Below, piece by piece: positions 16,295 through 23,863 of a stretch of 64,000 nt of DNA (within the stretch, counting starts at the first letter, position 1; each line of letters opens with the position of its first letter). Source of the stretch: Actomonas aquatica (lineage in GTDB: Bacteria; Verrucomicrobiota; Verrucomicrobiia; Opitutales; Opitutaceae); assembly GCF_019679435.2 (NCBI RefSeq), contig NZ_CP139781.1, positions 4,522,001 to 4,586,000 on the forward strand, written 5' to 3'. The notes under the pieces are model-generated. The model did no database searches, was not told where the DNA came from, and saw only the letters and a list, made by a program, of their open reading frames with translations. A program made the translations under genes and the position numbers.

Positions 16295-19132
16295 GTGTGG
16301 GCCCTCCCGATCAGGCTTCGATTTTTGGTAGGATTGTTGGGGGTAACTGTCGCTGGAGCCCAGCCGGTGGCACAGTTGGGCACGCAAGCGCTGCAGGAGG
16401 AGGCGCAGGTGCAAATCGAACGCGGTGCGTGGGGCGAAGCGGTGCCGTTTTTGCGCGAGTTAAATCGGCGGTTGCGCGAGTCGAGCGATGCGGCGGCGGT
16501 GCGGTCGCGGGAGCAGGTTTTGTATTTTCTCGGGTTGGGGCAGCTGCAGATGGCGAACCTGCCGGGGGCGGCGGACACGCTGGCGGAGTTTATTGCAACG
16601 TATCCGGAATCGCCACAGGCGGTGACGGCGCAACTGTATCGGGGGGACACCTACTACTACCAAGGGCGGCTGGCCGATGCGCGGGCGCTGTATGAAGAAC
16701 TGGGGCGGCGATGGTCGCCGGGAGATCTGGGCGTGGCGGAGCGAGCGCTGTATTGGGAGCACTACGCGGACTGTGTATATGCGGAGAAAGACTGGGAGGC
16801 GGGGGCCGAGGTGTTCGCGGCCCTGCAAGGCGCGGCGGCGCAGCTGCTCGATGCGGGGGCGGCGCGCGAGAAGGGCGCCAAGGCCGCGTCGTATCGGCTG
16901 CAGGCGGCGATCGCGGCCAACGATTTTGCGGCGGCGCTGGAGCTGTTGCCGGAGCTCACCGGCGGGGCAGGGCGCACGCGGCACGACCTCGCGCTGAACC
17001 TCGCGCTCATGCGCGGCGGCGATGAACTCTATCAGGCCGGGCGCCACGGCGAGGCATTGTTCTTCTACGAACTGGTCCTGCGACCGGCGGAGCTGCGGCG
17101 CTTCTGGACGGAGCAGCGGGCGCGGCTGGAGGCGGAGCAGGCGCGGGTCGTCGGGGTGGCTTGGCTGGCGGATCGTGCGCTGGAGGTGGAGGGGGAACTG
17201 CGCGAAGCGGCGCAACGGTTGGGGCAGCTAGGAGAGGCGTTTGATGGGGAGACGAGCGATGCGGCGAAGCCGGTGAGCGACTATACGCAGGCGTTGGATT
17301 TTCGGGTGGCGCGCTGCTACCTCGCGGAGGAGCGGGTATTTGAAGCGTATTGGGCGTTCGTGCGGCTGGAGGAGTCGGCGACGGCGGATGGGTTTGTGGA
17401 GGAGGCGGTTTATGGTCAGGTGAAGACCGCGGCGGCGGCGGGGTTCGACGATCGGGTGCGACGCACGGCGCGACGTTACCTGCGCGAGGCGGCGTATGAG
17501 CGTTTCATCGGCGATGTGGGTTACGAACTGCTACAGACGGCGCTGCGAGCGGAGGACGAGTTGGCGGTGCAAGAACTCACCGAAGCGTTCATGGCGCGGG
17601 TGCGACTGGATCCGCGCCTGCAGGAAGCGCCGAAGCTGATTTACCTGGTGGGATCGACCTTGCTGGAGCGCGGTGATTTGGCGGGGTTGCGGGAGCGGCT
17701 GGAGCCGATGTTGGCGGCGTATCCGGAATATGGATTCAGCGATGGTCTGGCCTACTGGCTGGGCATGGCCGATGTGCTGGAAGGGCGCTACCGACCGGCG
17801 CGGGCGTATTTTGAGCGCATCGTGGCCGATTTTCCCAACGGCGGATATGCGGAGGACGCGCACTTTCGCATCGGGGTGTGTTGGTTTGGCCTGCTCGACT
17901 ACAAGAAGGCGCGGCTGAAGCTGGATGGTTTCCTGCAGGACTATCCGGACAGTCGACTGGTTTGTGAGGCGCAGGCACTGCTGGGCGATCTGGCGGCGGC
18001 GGAAGGGCGGGTGGACGCGGCGCTCAATGCCTATGCGGCGGCGCGGGATGCGGGTGGGATGCTTTCGCCGCCGAATCAAGGTTACATCGACCATGCGGTG
18101 TTTCAGGGCGGCAAACTGCTGGCGGGGTCCGGGCGATGGGCGGAGATGGCGGAGTGGTTTGAAAGTTATCTGCGGCGCTGGGGTGAGGACGGGCGGGCGG
18201 GGGATGCGATCTATGAACTGGGGCGCGCGCAGGTGGCGCTGGGGCGCACGGATGCGATGCTCGACCTGTGGATCGAGTCGATCCTGCGCTTCGGCGATGA
18301 TCCGCGGGATACGGGGCCGGACCTGATGCTGGCGGAGTATCCGGAGCACTACCGGGCGGTGCGGGGCGGCTCGCCGGAGGGCGTGTTTAAGGATGCTCTA
18401 CGCATCGCGACCGCGCAGGCGGAAACGACCTTGGTGCTACGTCTGGCGACGGCCCTGCGGGCGTTGCCGGAGGTGGCGGGAGACGGGTTGCTGGAGGTGA
18501 CGGCGGAGAATTTGGAGCAGGCGAGTGGAGCGGTGCTGGTGGCGGCGGCGCGGCGACTGGCGGAGGCGGACCCAGCGCTGGCGCGGACGGCCCTGGAGCG
18601 GGCAGTGGAGTTGTCGCCTTTTGCGCCGTTTGCGCCGGAGGCGTGGGCGCGGCTGGCAGAACTGCGCGAGCAGGCGGGGGAAGTGTTGCCGGCGATCGCG
18701 GCGTGGCAGCACGTGGCGGCGACGTTTCCGACGGCCCCGGAGGCGCGGGTGGCGCGGTTGCGCGAGGGCGATCTGCAGCGGGAACGGGGCGCGACGGCCA
18801 ATGCGATCGCGGCGTATCGCGAGGTGTTGAAGGTGCGGGAGTGGCGTGGGGCGGCGTGGGCGGAGGCGAACTTTAAGATCGGGCTCACGCACTTCGAGGC
18901 GGGCGACTACGAAAAGGCGTTTGGGTTTTGCCAGCGGGTTTACGTGCTCTACGGCGGCGTGGCCGAGTGGGCGGCGGAGGCCTACCTCACCAGTGGATTG
19001 GCGTTGGAGCGGCTCGGTCGTGGTGATGAGGCAGTGGCGACGTATCGGGAGTTGGTGCAACAAAATCGACTGGCCGACACCAAAGCGGCGGCGGCGGCAC
19101 GCGAGCGGCTGGAGGCGTTGGGGGCGTCATGA
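16295..19132 (+). CDS. Large exported TPR protein of an ExbB/ExbD operon
   Basis: 945 aa from a GTG start, with a signal-peptide-like beginning (ALPIRLRFLVGLLGVTVAGA). Almost the whole length is tetratricopeptide repeats, for example 'LAEFIATYPESPQAVTAQLYRG', 'ADFPNGGYAEDAHFRIGVCW' and 'FLQDYPDSRLVCEAQALLGD', spaced as in the YbgF/CpoB and BamD type of outer-membrane accessory proteins. It is probably periplasmic, giving a protein-docking scaffold. It is the first gene of a tightly coupled operon: its stop overlaps the next ATG (ATGA at 19129). In Tol-Pal systems a TPR protein (CpoB) is also co-encoded, so a role in coordinating envelope work powered by the downstream ExbB/ExbD motor is an inference. 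Confidence 0.75.
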   Translation: MWALPIRLRFLVGLLGVTVAGAQPVAQLGTQALQEEAQVQIERGAWGEAVPFLRELNRRLRESSDAAAVRSREQVLYFLGLGQLQMANLPGAADTLAEFIATYPESPQAVTAQLYRGDTYYYQGRLADARALYEELGRRWSPGDLGVAERALYWEHYADCVYAEKDWEAGAEVFAALQGAAAQLLDAGAAREKGAKAASYRLQAAIAANDFAAALELLPELTGGAGRTRHDLALNLALMRGGDELYQAGRHGEALFFYELVLRPAELRRFWTEQRARLEAEQARVVGVAWLADRALEVEGELREAAQRLGQLGEAFDGETSDAAKPVSDYTQALDFRVARCYLAEERVFEAYWAFVRLEESATADGFVEEAVYGQVKTAAAAGFDDRVRRTARRYLREAAYERFIGDVGYELLQTALRAEDELAVQELTEAFMARVRLDPRLQEAPKLIYLVGSTLLERGDLAGLRERLEPMLAAYPEYGFSDGLAYWLGMADVLEGRYRPARAYFERIVADFPNGGYAEDAHFRIGVCWFGLLDYKKARLKLDGFLQDYPDSRLVCEAQALLGDLAAAEGRVDAALNAYAAARDAGGMLSPPNQGYIDHAVFQGGKLLAGSGRWAEMAEWFESYLRRWGEDGRAGDAIYELGRAQVALGRTDAMLDLWIESILRFGDDPRDTGPDLMLAEYPEHYRAVRGGSPEGVFKDALRIATAQAETTLVLRLATALRALPEVAGDGLLEVTAENLEQASGAVLVAAARRLAEADPALARTALERAVELSPFAPFAPEAWARLAELREQAGEVLPAIAAWQHVAATFPTAPEARVARLREGDLQRERGATANAIAAYREVLKVREWRGAAWAEANFKIGLTHFEAGDYEKAFGFCQRVYVLYGGVAEWAAEAYLTSGLALERLGRGDEAVATYRELVQQNRLADTKAAAAARERLEALGAS

Positions 19133-20184
19133 AAATGTGGTTACCGAAAGTGCTTTGGCTGGGGATCGTGGTGGGCGCCACGTTGACGGCGGAACCATTG
19201 CGGGCGCGTTGGGGCGGCGGAGAGGGCGATGGCGAGGGGCAATGGATGCAGGTGTTGGGGGTAGACGCGGCGGGCCGGGTGCGGTTGGTGCCGGAGGGGC
19301 AGCCGGAAGGAGAGGCTTTGGTGCCGCGGGAGGAGGCGAAGGGGTTGCGTTTTGAGCTGCCGCGGGATTACGAGCGGGCGCGACGGCTGGCGCTGGCGGG
19401 GCGGCATGGCGAGGCGGCGCTGTTGTTGCGCCGATTTGTGCCGGCGCTGGTGCCGTATACGCCGGTGCCGGAGTCGAACGCGGGGGCGGCGGTGCGACTG
19501 TATTTGCGTTCGCTGGTGCGGGAGGAGGCGTGGGCGGATGCGTTGGCGATGATGCTCGCGATCGAGCCGGAGCACGCGGGCACGGAGTTGGCGCGGGAGA
19601 GCGCGGAGCTGGCGCGGGGGTTACAGAGGGCGCAGCGTTGGGACGAGCTGCGTTTGCTGCTGGAGGTGTGGTGGGTGGCGGCGCCGACGGCGGAGTCCGC
19701 GGAGAGTCGGCGCAATGCCTTGGCGATGGCGACGGATCTGCGGCGCGGGGGTCAATGGGAGGAGGCGGCGGTGCTTTATGAGAAGCTGCGGCGCGGCACG
19801 GAAGGGGCGGAGCGGCGCACGCTTGATCTGTTGTTGGCCTATCTGGATTGGCACCGGGGCAGCGATCTGGGAGCGCGGGCTTTGTTGGAGGTGATGGAGG
19901 CACCGCCGGCGGCGGAGGATGACGGGGCTTTGTATCGGTTGTTGCGGGGGCGGTTGAATTTGGCGGCGGGGGAGACGCGGGCGGCGTTGGATGAATTGGC
20001 CACGGCATTGGTGGCGGCGGGCAGCACGAGCGAGTGGCGGATCGAGCTGGTCGCGGCGTTGGCGTTGGCGTATCGGGAAAATGGAGACGAGGCCGTGGCG
20101 GCGCGCATCACCGGGGATCTGCAACGGCAGCATCCGGATTCGCGATGGACGGCGGAAGCGAGCGCGGGGGAGCAAATTTTATGA
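19129..20184 (+). CDS. Exported TPR-like protein of the ExbB/ExbD operon
   Basis: 351 aa. The N-terminus 'WLPKVLWLGIVVGATLTAEP' looks like a signal peptide. Residues 40-70 could be a small beta-rich segment; the rest is alanine/leucine/glutamate-rich helical repeats of TPR type (ARRLALAGRHGEAALLLR, 'GGQWEEAAVLYEKLRRGT'). It overlaps both neighbours by 4 bp (ATGA at 19129 and at 20181), so it is made in step with the first TPR protein and ExbB. No enzyme motif. It is best called a second periplasmic adaptor of the same complex. Confidence 0.68.
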   Translation: MKMWLPKVLWLGIVVGATLTAEPLRARWGGGEGDGEGQWMQVLGVDAAGRVRLVPEGQPEGEALVPREEAKGLRFELPRDYERARRLALAGRHGEAALLLRRFVPALVPYTPVPESNAGAAVRLYLRSLVREEAWADALAMMLAIEPEHAGTELARESAELARGLQRAQRWDELRLLLEVWWVAAPTAESAESRRNALAMATDLRRGGQWEEAAVLYEKLRRGTEGAERRTLDLLLAYLDWHRGSDLGARALLEVMEAPPAAEDDGALYRLLRGRLNLAAGETRAALDELATALVAAGSTSEWRIELVAALALAYRENGDEAVAARITGDLQRQHPDSRWTAEASAGEQIL

Positions 20185-20945
20185 AAACTCAACGAATCGA
20201 GTGGATGACGATCACGCGCTGGCTGTTGCTGGCCGGACTGGTGCCGGCGTTGTTGCACGCGCAGGACACGGCGGCGGCGAGTGCGGCGGACGGTGCGGGC
20301 GACGTGAGTCTGGGGCAGTTGTGGGCGCAGGGCGGTTGGGCGATGTATCCGCTGGCCTTGTTCTCGATGGCGGCGTTTGGGCTCATCGTTTTCAACGCGA
20401 TGGCGATTCGAGAGAAGGCGCTGCTGCGGCCTGATGTGACTGCGCAGTTGGCGGAGACCTTGGGGCGGGGTGACGTGGCTTCGGCGCGCACCATGTGTGA
20501 GGAGGAACCGTGCCTGGTGGCCAACATCACGGCCGCGGGATTGGCGCGGGTGAAGGCGGGGGCGTATGACGTCGAAGCGGTGGAGAAGGCGATGGAGGAG
20601 GCTGCGGTGGAAGAGATCGCGGGGCCTTTTGGCGTGATCAGCTACCTGTCGATTTTGGCGACGCTGGCGCCGATGGTCGGCATGCTCGGCACGGTGTCCG
20701 GTATGATCAAAGCGTTCCGCAATATCGCGCTCGGCGGCATGGGCAAACCGGAGTTGTTGGCGGACAATATTTCGGAGGCGCTCATCACGACGGCGGTGGG
20801 TTTGGTGGTGGGAATTCCGGCGATGTTTGCCTTCTTCTTTTTCAAGAGTCGCTACGCGCGGCTGACCTCGCGGCTGGCGCGGATTTGCGGTGATTTGCAT
20901 CACACGCTTACGCATGCGATGCGGACCAAAGGAGGCGGTGCGTGA
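20181..20945 (+). CDS. exbB: MotA/TolQ/ExbB proton channel family protein
   Basis: 254 aa from ATG 20181, which overlaps the previous stop (ATGA); an upstream in-frame start at 20034 would add a tail of non-protein-like sequence. N-terminal signal-like segment, then 'GGWAMYPLALFSMAAFGLIVF' as the first core membrane helix. The family block follows at about residues 150-230: 'ISYLSILATLAPMVGMLGTVSGMIKAF' and 'ALITTAVGLVVGIPAMFAFFFF', the two helices that line the proton path. ExbB/TolQ pentamers with ExbD/TolR dimers convert proton motive force into movement of a TonB- or TolA-like partner. The neighbours are two ExbD genes and a VWA protein. Confidence 0.92.
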   Translation: MKTQRIEWMTITRWLLLAGLVPALLHAQDTAAASAADGAGDVSLGQLWAQGGWAMYPLALFSMAAFGLIVFNAMAIREKALLRPDVTAQLAETLGRGDVASARTMCEEEPCLVANITAAGLARVKAGAYDVEAVEKAMEEAAVEEIAGPFGVISYLSILATLAPMVGMLGTVSGMIKAFRNIALGGMGKPELLADNISEALITTAVGLVVGIPAMFAFFFFKSRYARLTSRLARICGDLHHTLTHAMRTKGGGA

Positions 20946-21358
20946 AGATGGGGATGCAGGGCGCGGATGACGCGCGCTTCGACATGACGCCGATGATGGA
21001 CATCGTGTTCCAGCTCATCGCGTTCTTCATGATCGTGGCGACTTACGTCACACGGGAGAAAGTCGAAGTGGAACTGCCGCTGGCGGTGAACGCGGCGATC
21101 GCGGAGAACCAGCAGGGCCGTATGATGATTTCCATTACGGTCGACGGCCAGGTGTGGGCGGGCTCGCGGGCGGTGAGCTTGGACGAACTCGCGAGCGACG
21201 TTCGCAGTTGGCTGACGGACGACGCTGATGCGAAGATCGTGATTCGGGCCGAACGTTCCAACAGCTACGGTTTGGTGAAGCAGGTGATGAAGGTCTGCCG
21301 CGATGCGGGGATCAGCGACATCATCTTCTCGTCGTTTCAATCGGAGGGCGGGGGATGA
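20942..21358 (+). CDS. exbD: ExbD/TolR family protein, first copy
   Basis: 138 aa from GTG 20942 (GTGA overlap with exbB). A single N-terminal membrane helix follows the family signature 'FDMTPMMDIVFQLIAFFMIVATYV', which includes the membrane aspartate D20 that binds the proton. The periplasmic part has the usual 'ITVDGQVW.G.R.VSLDEL' and 'IVIRAERSNSYGLVKQVM' pattern. It forms the stator with ExbB. A repeat element of about 110 bp (21384-21491) separates it from the second exbD, the only sizeable gap in an otherwise overlapping operon. Confidence 0.92.
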   Translation: MKMGMQGADDARFDMTPMMDIVFQLIAFFMIVATYVTREKVEVELPLAVNAAIAENQQGRMMISITVDGQVWAGSRAVSLDELASDVRSWLTDDADAKIVIRAERSNSYGLVKQVMKVCRDAGISDIIFSSFQSEGGG

Positions 21359-21383
21359 GGGAGGCTGACGCGATGAAGGGGGT

Positions 21384-21491
21384 GACCACGAAACACACTA
21401 AATACACGAAAGCCGTCAGCCTGATGGGTTTGGCCCACGGAACACACGGATTACACGGAACCGATTCTCTGCCGTTCCGTGTGTTCCGTGG
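21384..21491 (+). repeat. Cacga-type repeat elements between two exbD genes
   Basis: 21384-21411 matches the terminal repeat of the GxxExxY cassette at 51644-51673 with one base change. About 20 bp further on is a second palindromic element of the same style: 21433-21448 (cccacggaacacacgg) and 21476-21491 (ccgtgtgttccgtggg) are perfect 16-bp inverted repeats. No gene lies within. It interrupts a translationally coupled operon without harming a reading frame. Confidence 0.8.
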
Positions 21492-21521
21492 GCGACCTCT
21501 GCAGTGGGGAGGAGTGGTTGG

Positions 21522-21956
21522 ATGAAAACCAGTCGGGACATGTTTGCGGAGGAGGAGGGGTTCTCTTTGGACTCGATGCTGGATATCGTCTTCCTGCTGT
21601 TGATCTACTTCATGGTGACGGCGGCGTTTGTGAAGGAAGAGGCGGACATCAGCATGTCGTTGCCGAGTCGGGTGGAGCAGGACGAGCCGCTCGATATGCC
21701 GGAGGAGCAGGTGCTCGATATTCTGGCGGATGGACGCGTGCTCTTGAATGGGTTGGAGGTGGATGACGCGCTGAGTCCCGATCTGCCGATGCTTACGCGC
21801 ACCTTGGCGCGGTTCCGACAGGCGGCGGATGACGCGCAGGTGCCGGCGTTTATCGTGGTGCAGCCGGAGGACGAAGCCCGGCATCAGCGGATCATTGATG
21901 TGCTCAACGCCTGTGCGGTGGCGAAGATCGAACTCGTATCCTTCAACTTGGAATGA
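21522..21956 (+). CDS. exbD: ExbD/TolR family protein, second copy
   Basis: 144 aa from ATG 21522 (MKTSRDMF); the TTG-type start six codons upstream is less likely. One membrane helix with the proton-binding aspartate lies in 'FSLDSMLDIVFLLLIYFMVT'. The periplasmic part (ILADGRVLLNGLEVDD; 'FIVVQPEDEARHQRIIDVLN') fits ExbD. Its sequence differs clearly from the first ExbD, so the pair probably forms a heterodimer rather than a recent duplication. Its stop overlaps the following ATG (ATGA at 21953). Confidence 0.9.
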   Translation: MKTSRDMFAEEEGFSLDSMLDIVFLLLIYFMVTAAFVKEEADISMSLPSRVEQDEPLDMPEEQVLDILADGRVLLNGLEVDDALSPDLPMLTRTLARFRQAADDAQVPAFIVVQPEDEARHQRIIDVLNACAVAKIELVSFNLE

Positions 21957-23278
21957 AGCAGCGCGCCAAACGGAGCACCTTGTTTTGGGTCATCGCGATC
22001 AGTGTGGCGGTGCACGTGATAGCGGGCGCGATCTTTGCGGGGCTGAAGATCTACCGTTACACGGAGCCGCCGGAAGCGACCTTTGAGTCACCGCCGCCGG
22101 CGCGACGCATGGCGCAGGCGAATGTGGAATACCGGGTGGCGATGCAGCAGTTGCAGCAGCAGAGCGCGCGGCCGCCCGGGCAGACTGCAGGGGCGATGGA
22201 CAGCCTGTTGGAGCAATCGCTGGAGTCATTCGACAGTCCGGGAGGCGCGTTTGGCACGTCGGCGCTGGGCGGCACGCCGGTGGTGGTGGGGGCGGGAGCG
22301 GGACGCGGCCGTGGTTTGGGGCGGATCGGTGGAGGGGGCGGTTCGCTGGCCATCGGGGTGTCGGCAGTGGACTTTTTTGGCATCAAGAAGCAGGGCGAAC
22401 GCGTCTGTTTTATCGTGGATGCCGGGGCTTCGATGGTGGAGCCGGAGCGCGGTGATTTGCCGGGTTATGAGCGAGTGAAGGCGGAACTCGTGGCGATGGT
22501 GGAGGGGCTCTCGCCGGGCACGTTTTTTAACATCGTGGTGTTTGAGCGAGGGGTGGACCTCTACGCGCCGCGCATGGTGGTGGCCACGCGGGACAATACC
22601 TCGCAGGTGGCCGACTGGATCGCGCCGTATTGGCGGCTGGTGGACGGGAAGATCAAAGAGCGGGGAACGTTTCGGAAGAACTACGAACCGGAACTGGTGG
22701 ACTGGGAGGGCGCGGGCGGAACCTCGCGCATGGATTTGGCGTTGGCGGCGGCGTTGGAGCAGCGGGCGGATTTGATTTTTATGATTACCGATGGCACGCC
22801 CTCGATCCGCTTGGCACGCAAGGAGGCCGAGGATCAAACGTGGCGGCGCCGGGTGGAGGGTTACGAGGAGGCGCGGGCGCGTTATGAGGCAAGTGAACGC
22901 GGAAAGCGGGAGATGGCGGCTTACGAGCAGGAACGGGCGGTTTGGCAGGCGGCGCGGGATCGCGAAAAGGCGGAGCGCGAAGCGAAAGGACTGCCGCCGG
23001 TCGTGCGCGAAGGCGGCAACCGCGGGGCACCGTCGCGGCCGGGTCCGTCGCGGCCGAGTCGGCCGACGGAGTATGCGGAGTTGGATGATTTGCAGCGCTG
23101 GGTGCGGCGGCGGGCGACGACGCTTTACGAGAGTGGCGGCAGTGCGTTGCCGAGTCTAAATCTGGTGGGTTATTCGCCCAACGCGCGGGGGACGGCGACG
23201 ATCGAAGTGCTGGCGAAGACGTTCCCAGATGGGACGAGTCGGGTGATTGGGGCGTTTGCGGCGGGTGGGACGCCGTAG
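21953..23278 (+). CDS. TonB-position membrane protein with a degenerate VWA domain
   Basis: 441 aa. A cytoplasmic start (MKQRAKR), one membrane helix (residues about 9-30) and a proline-containing stretch imitate TonB/TolA. The C-terminal domain is not TonB-like but a von Willebrand A fold beginning at 'RVCFIVDAGASMVEP'. The MIDAS motif DxSxS reads DAGAS, so the first serine is replaced by glycine; the later threonine (GGTSRMDLAL) and aspartate (MITDGTPS) positions are kept. A charged helical insertion (residues about 285-345) rich in R, E and A follows, then a C-terminal 'LNLVGYSPNARGTATIEVLA' block. Last gene of the ExbB/ExbD operon. It is likely the moving partner of the motor, carrying a binding domain instead of a TonB box reader; this is inference. 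Confidence 0.78.
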   Translation: MKQRAKRSTLFWVIAISVAVHVIAGAIFAGLKIYRYTEPPEATFESPPPARRMAQANVEYRVAMQQLQQQSARPPGQTAGAMDSLLEQSLESFDSPGGAFGTSALGGTPVVVGAGAGRGRGLGRIGGGGGSLAIGVSAVDFFGIKKQGERVCFIVDAGASMVEPERGDLPGYERVKAELVAMVEGLSPGTFFNIVVFERGVDLYAPRMVVATRDNTSQVADWIAPYWRLVDGKIKERGTFRKNYEPELVDWEGAGGTSRMDLALAAALEQRADLIFMITDGTPSIRLARKEAEDQTWRRRVEGYEEARARYEASERGKREMAAYEQERAVWQAARDREKAEREAKGLPPVVREGGNRGAPSRPGPSRPSRPTEYAELDDLQRWVRRRATTLYESGGSALPSLNLVGYSPNARGTATIEVLAKTFPDGTSRVIGAFAAGGTP

Positions 23279-23363
23279 GGACGCGGAGGCGTTTCGCGAC
23301 TTTCCGGGGTTTCGTGGGAAAACCGGTGGCGCAGCGGGCGATCTTGGCTAGGGTCACCGTCCC

Positions 23364-23756
23364 ATGCCTAACGTTACCAAACTCCTGCACACGCGCATGC
23401 GTGTGAATGATATCGAAGCCACCGTGAAGTTTTACACCGAGGCGCTCGGTCTGACCGAGTCCCGTCGGCATACCTCGCCGCGTGGCGCGCAGTTGGTGTT
23501 CCTCGCGACGCCTAACAGCGAAGAGGAGATCGAGCTCTGCCAGATGCCGGCCGGCGCCGAACCGGTGAAGGTGCAGGAAGACCTCATGCACCTCGCGTTT
23601 GAAGTCGAAGACCTGGTCAAGTTTGCCGAGGACGCGAAGGCGGCTGGCTACGAGCTGAGCGACGGTCCGACCGAGACTGGAAGCGGCTCCATGATCGCCT
23701 TCATCGACGCGCCGGAAGGCTACGAGGTGGAGCTGATCCAGAAGGCGAAAGCCTGA
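23364..23756 (+). CDS. gloA: Lactoylglutathione lyase (glyoxalase I), VOC family
   Basis: 130 aa, the standard bacterial GloA length. It isomerises the hemithioacetal of methylglyoxal and glutathione to S-lactoylglutathione. The four metal ligands are readable: H9 (LLHTRMRV), E57 (EEIELCQ), H76 (LMHLAFEV) and E123 (EGYEVELIQ). The motif 'KFYTEALGL' is characteristic. Cytoplasmic and monocistronic; followed by a perfect 23-bp inverted repeat that probably ends transcription from both sides. Confidence 0.93.
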   Translation: MPNVTKLLHTRMRVNDIEATVKFYTEALGLTESRRHTSPRGAQLVFLATPNSEEEIELCQMPAGAEPVKVQEDLMHLAFEVEDLVKFAEDAKAAGYELSDGPTETGSGSMIAFIDAPEGYEVELIQKAKA

Positions 23757-23768
23757 CGGGGTTATGAT

Positions 23769-23835
23769 GTCGGGCGTAAAGCCCGACCCACAAATAAGTT
23801 ACTCTGCCTGACGTGGGTCGGGCTTTACGCCCGAC
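23769..23835 (+). repeat. Palindromic repeat pair (REP-like), likely bidirectional terminator
   Basis: 23769-23791 and 23813-23835 are perfect 23-bp inverted copies, and each contains its own hairpin gtcgggc-gtaaa-gcccgac. The structure sits between two convergent gene ends (gloA and ogg). A related 'ggc-gtaaa-gcc' element lies inside ogg. Confidence 0.85.
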
Positions 23836-23863
23836 AACCACGCTCTTGTAAAACTAAGTCCGT

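Noticed and set aside
19129-20184. Minus-strand proline-rich frame of 293 codons (19127-20008)
   Set aside because: Pure P/A/T composition, opposite a gene that overlaps both neighbours by 4 bp in a coherent operon.
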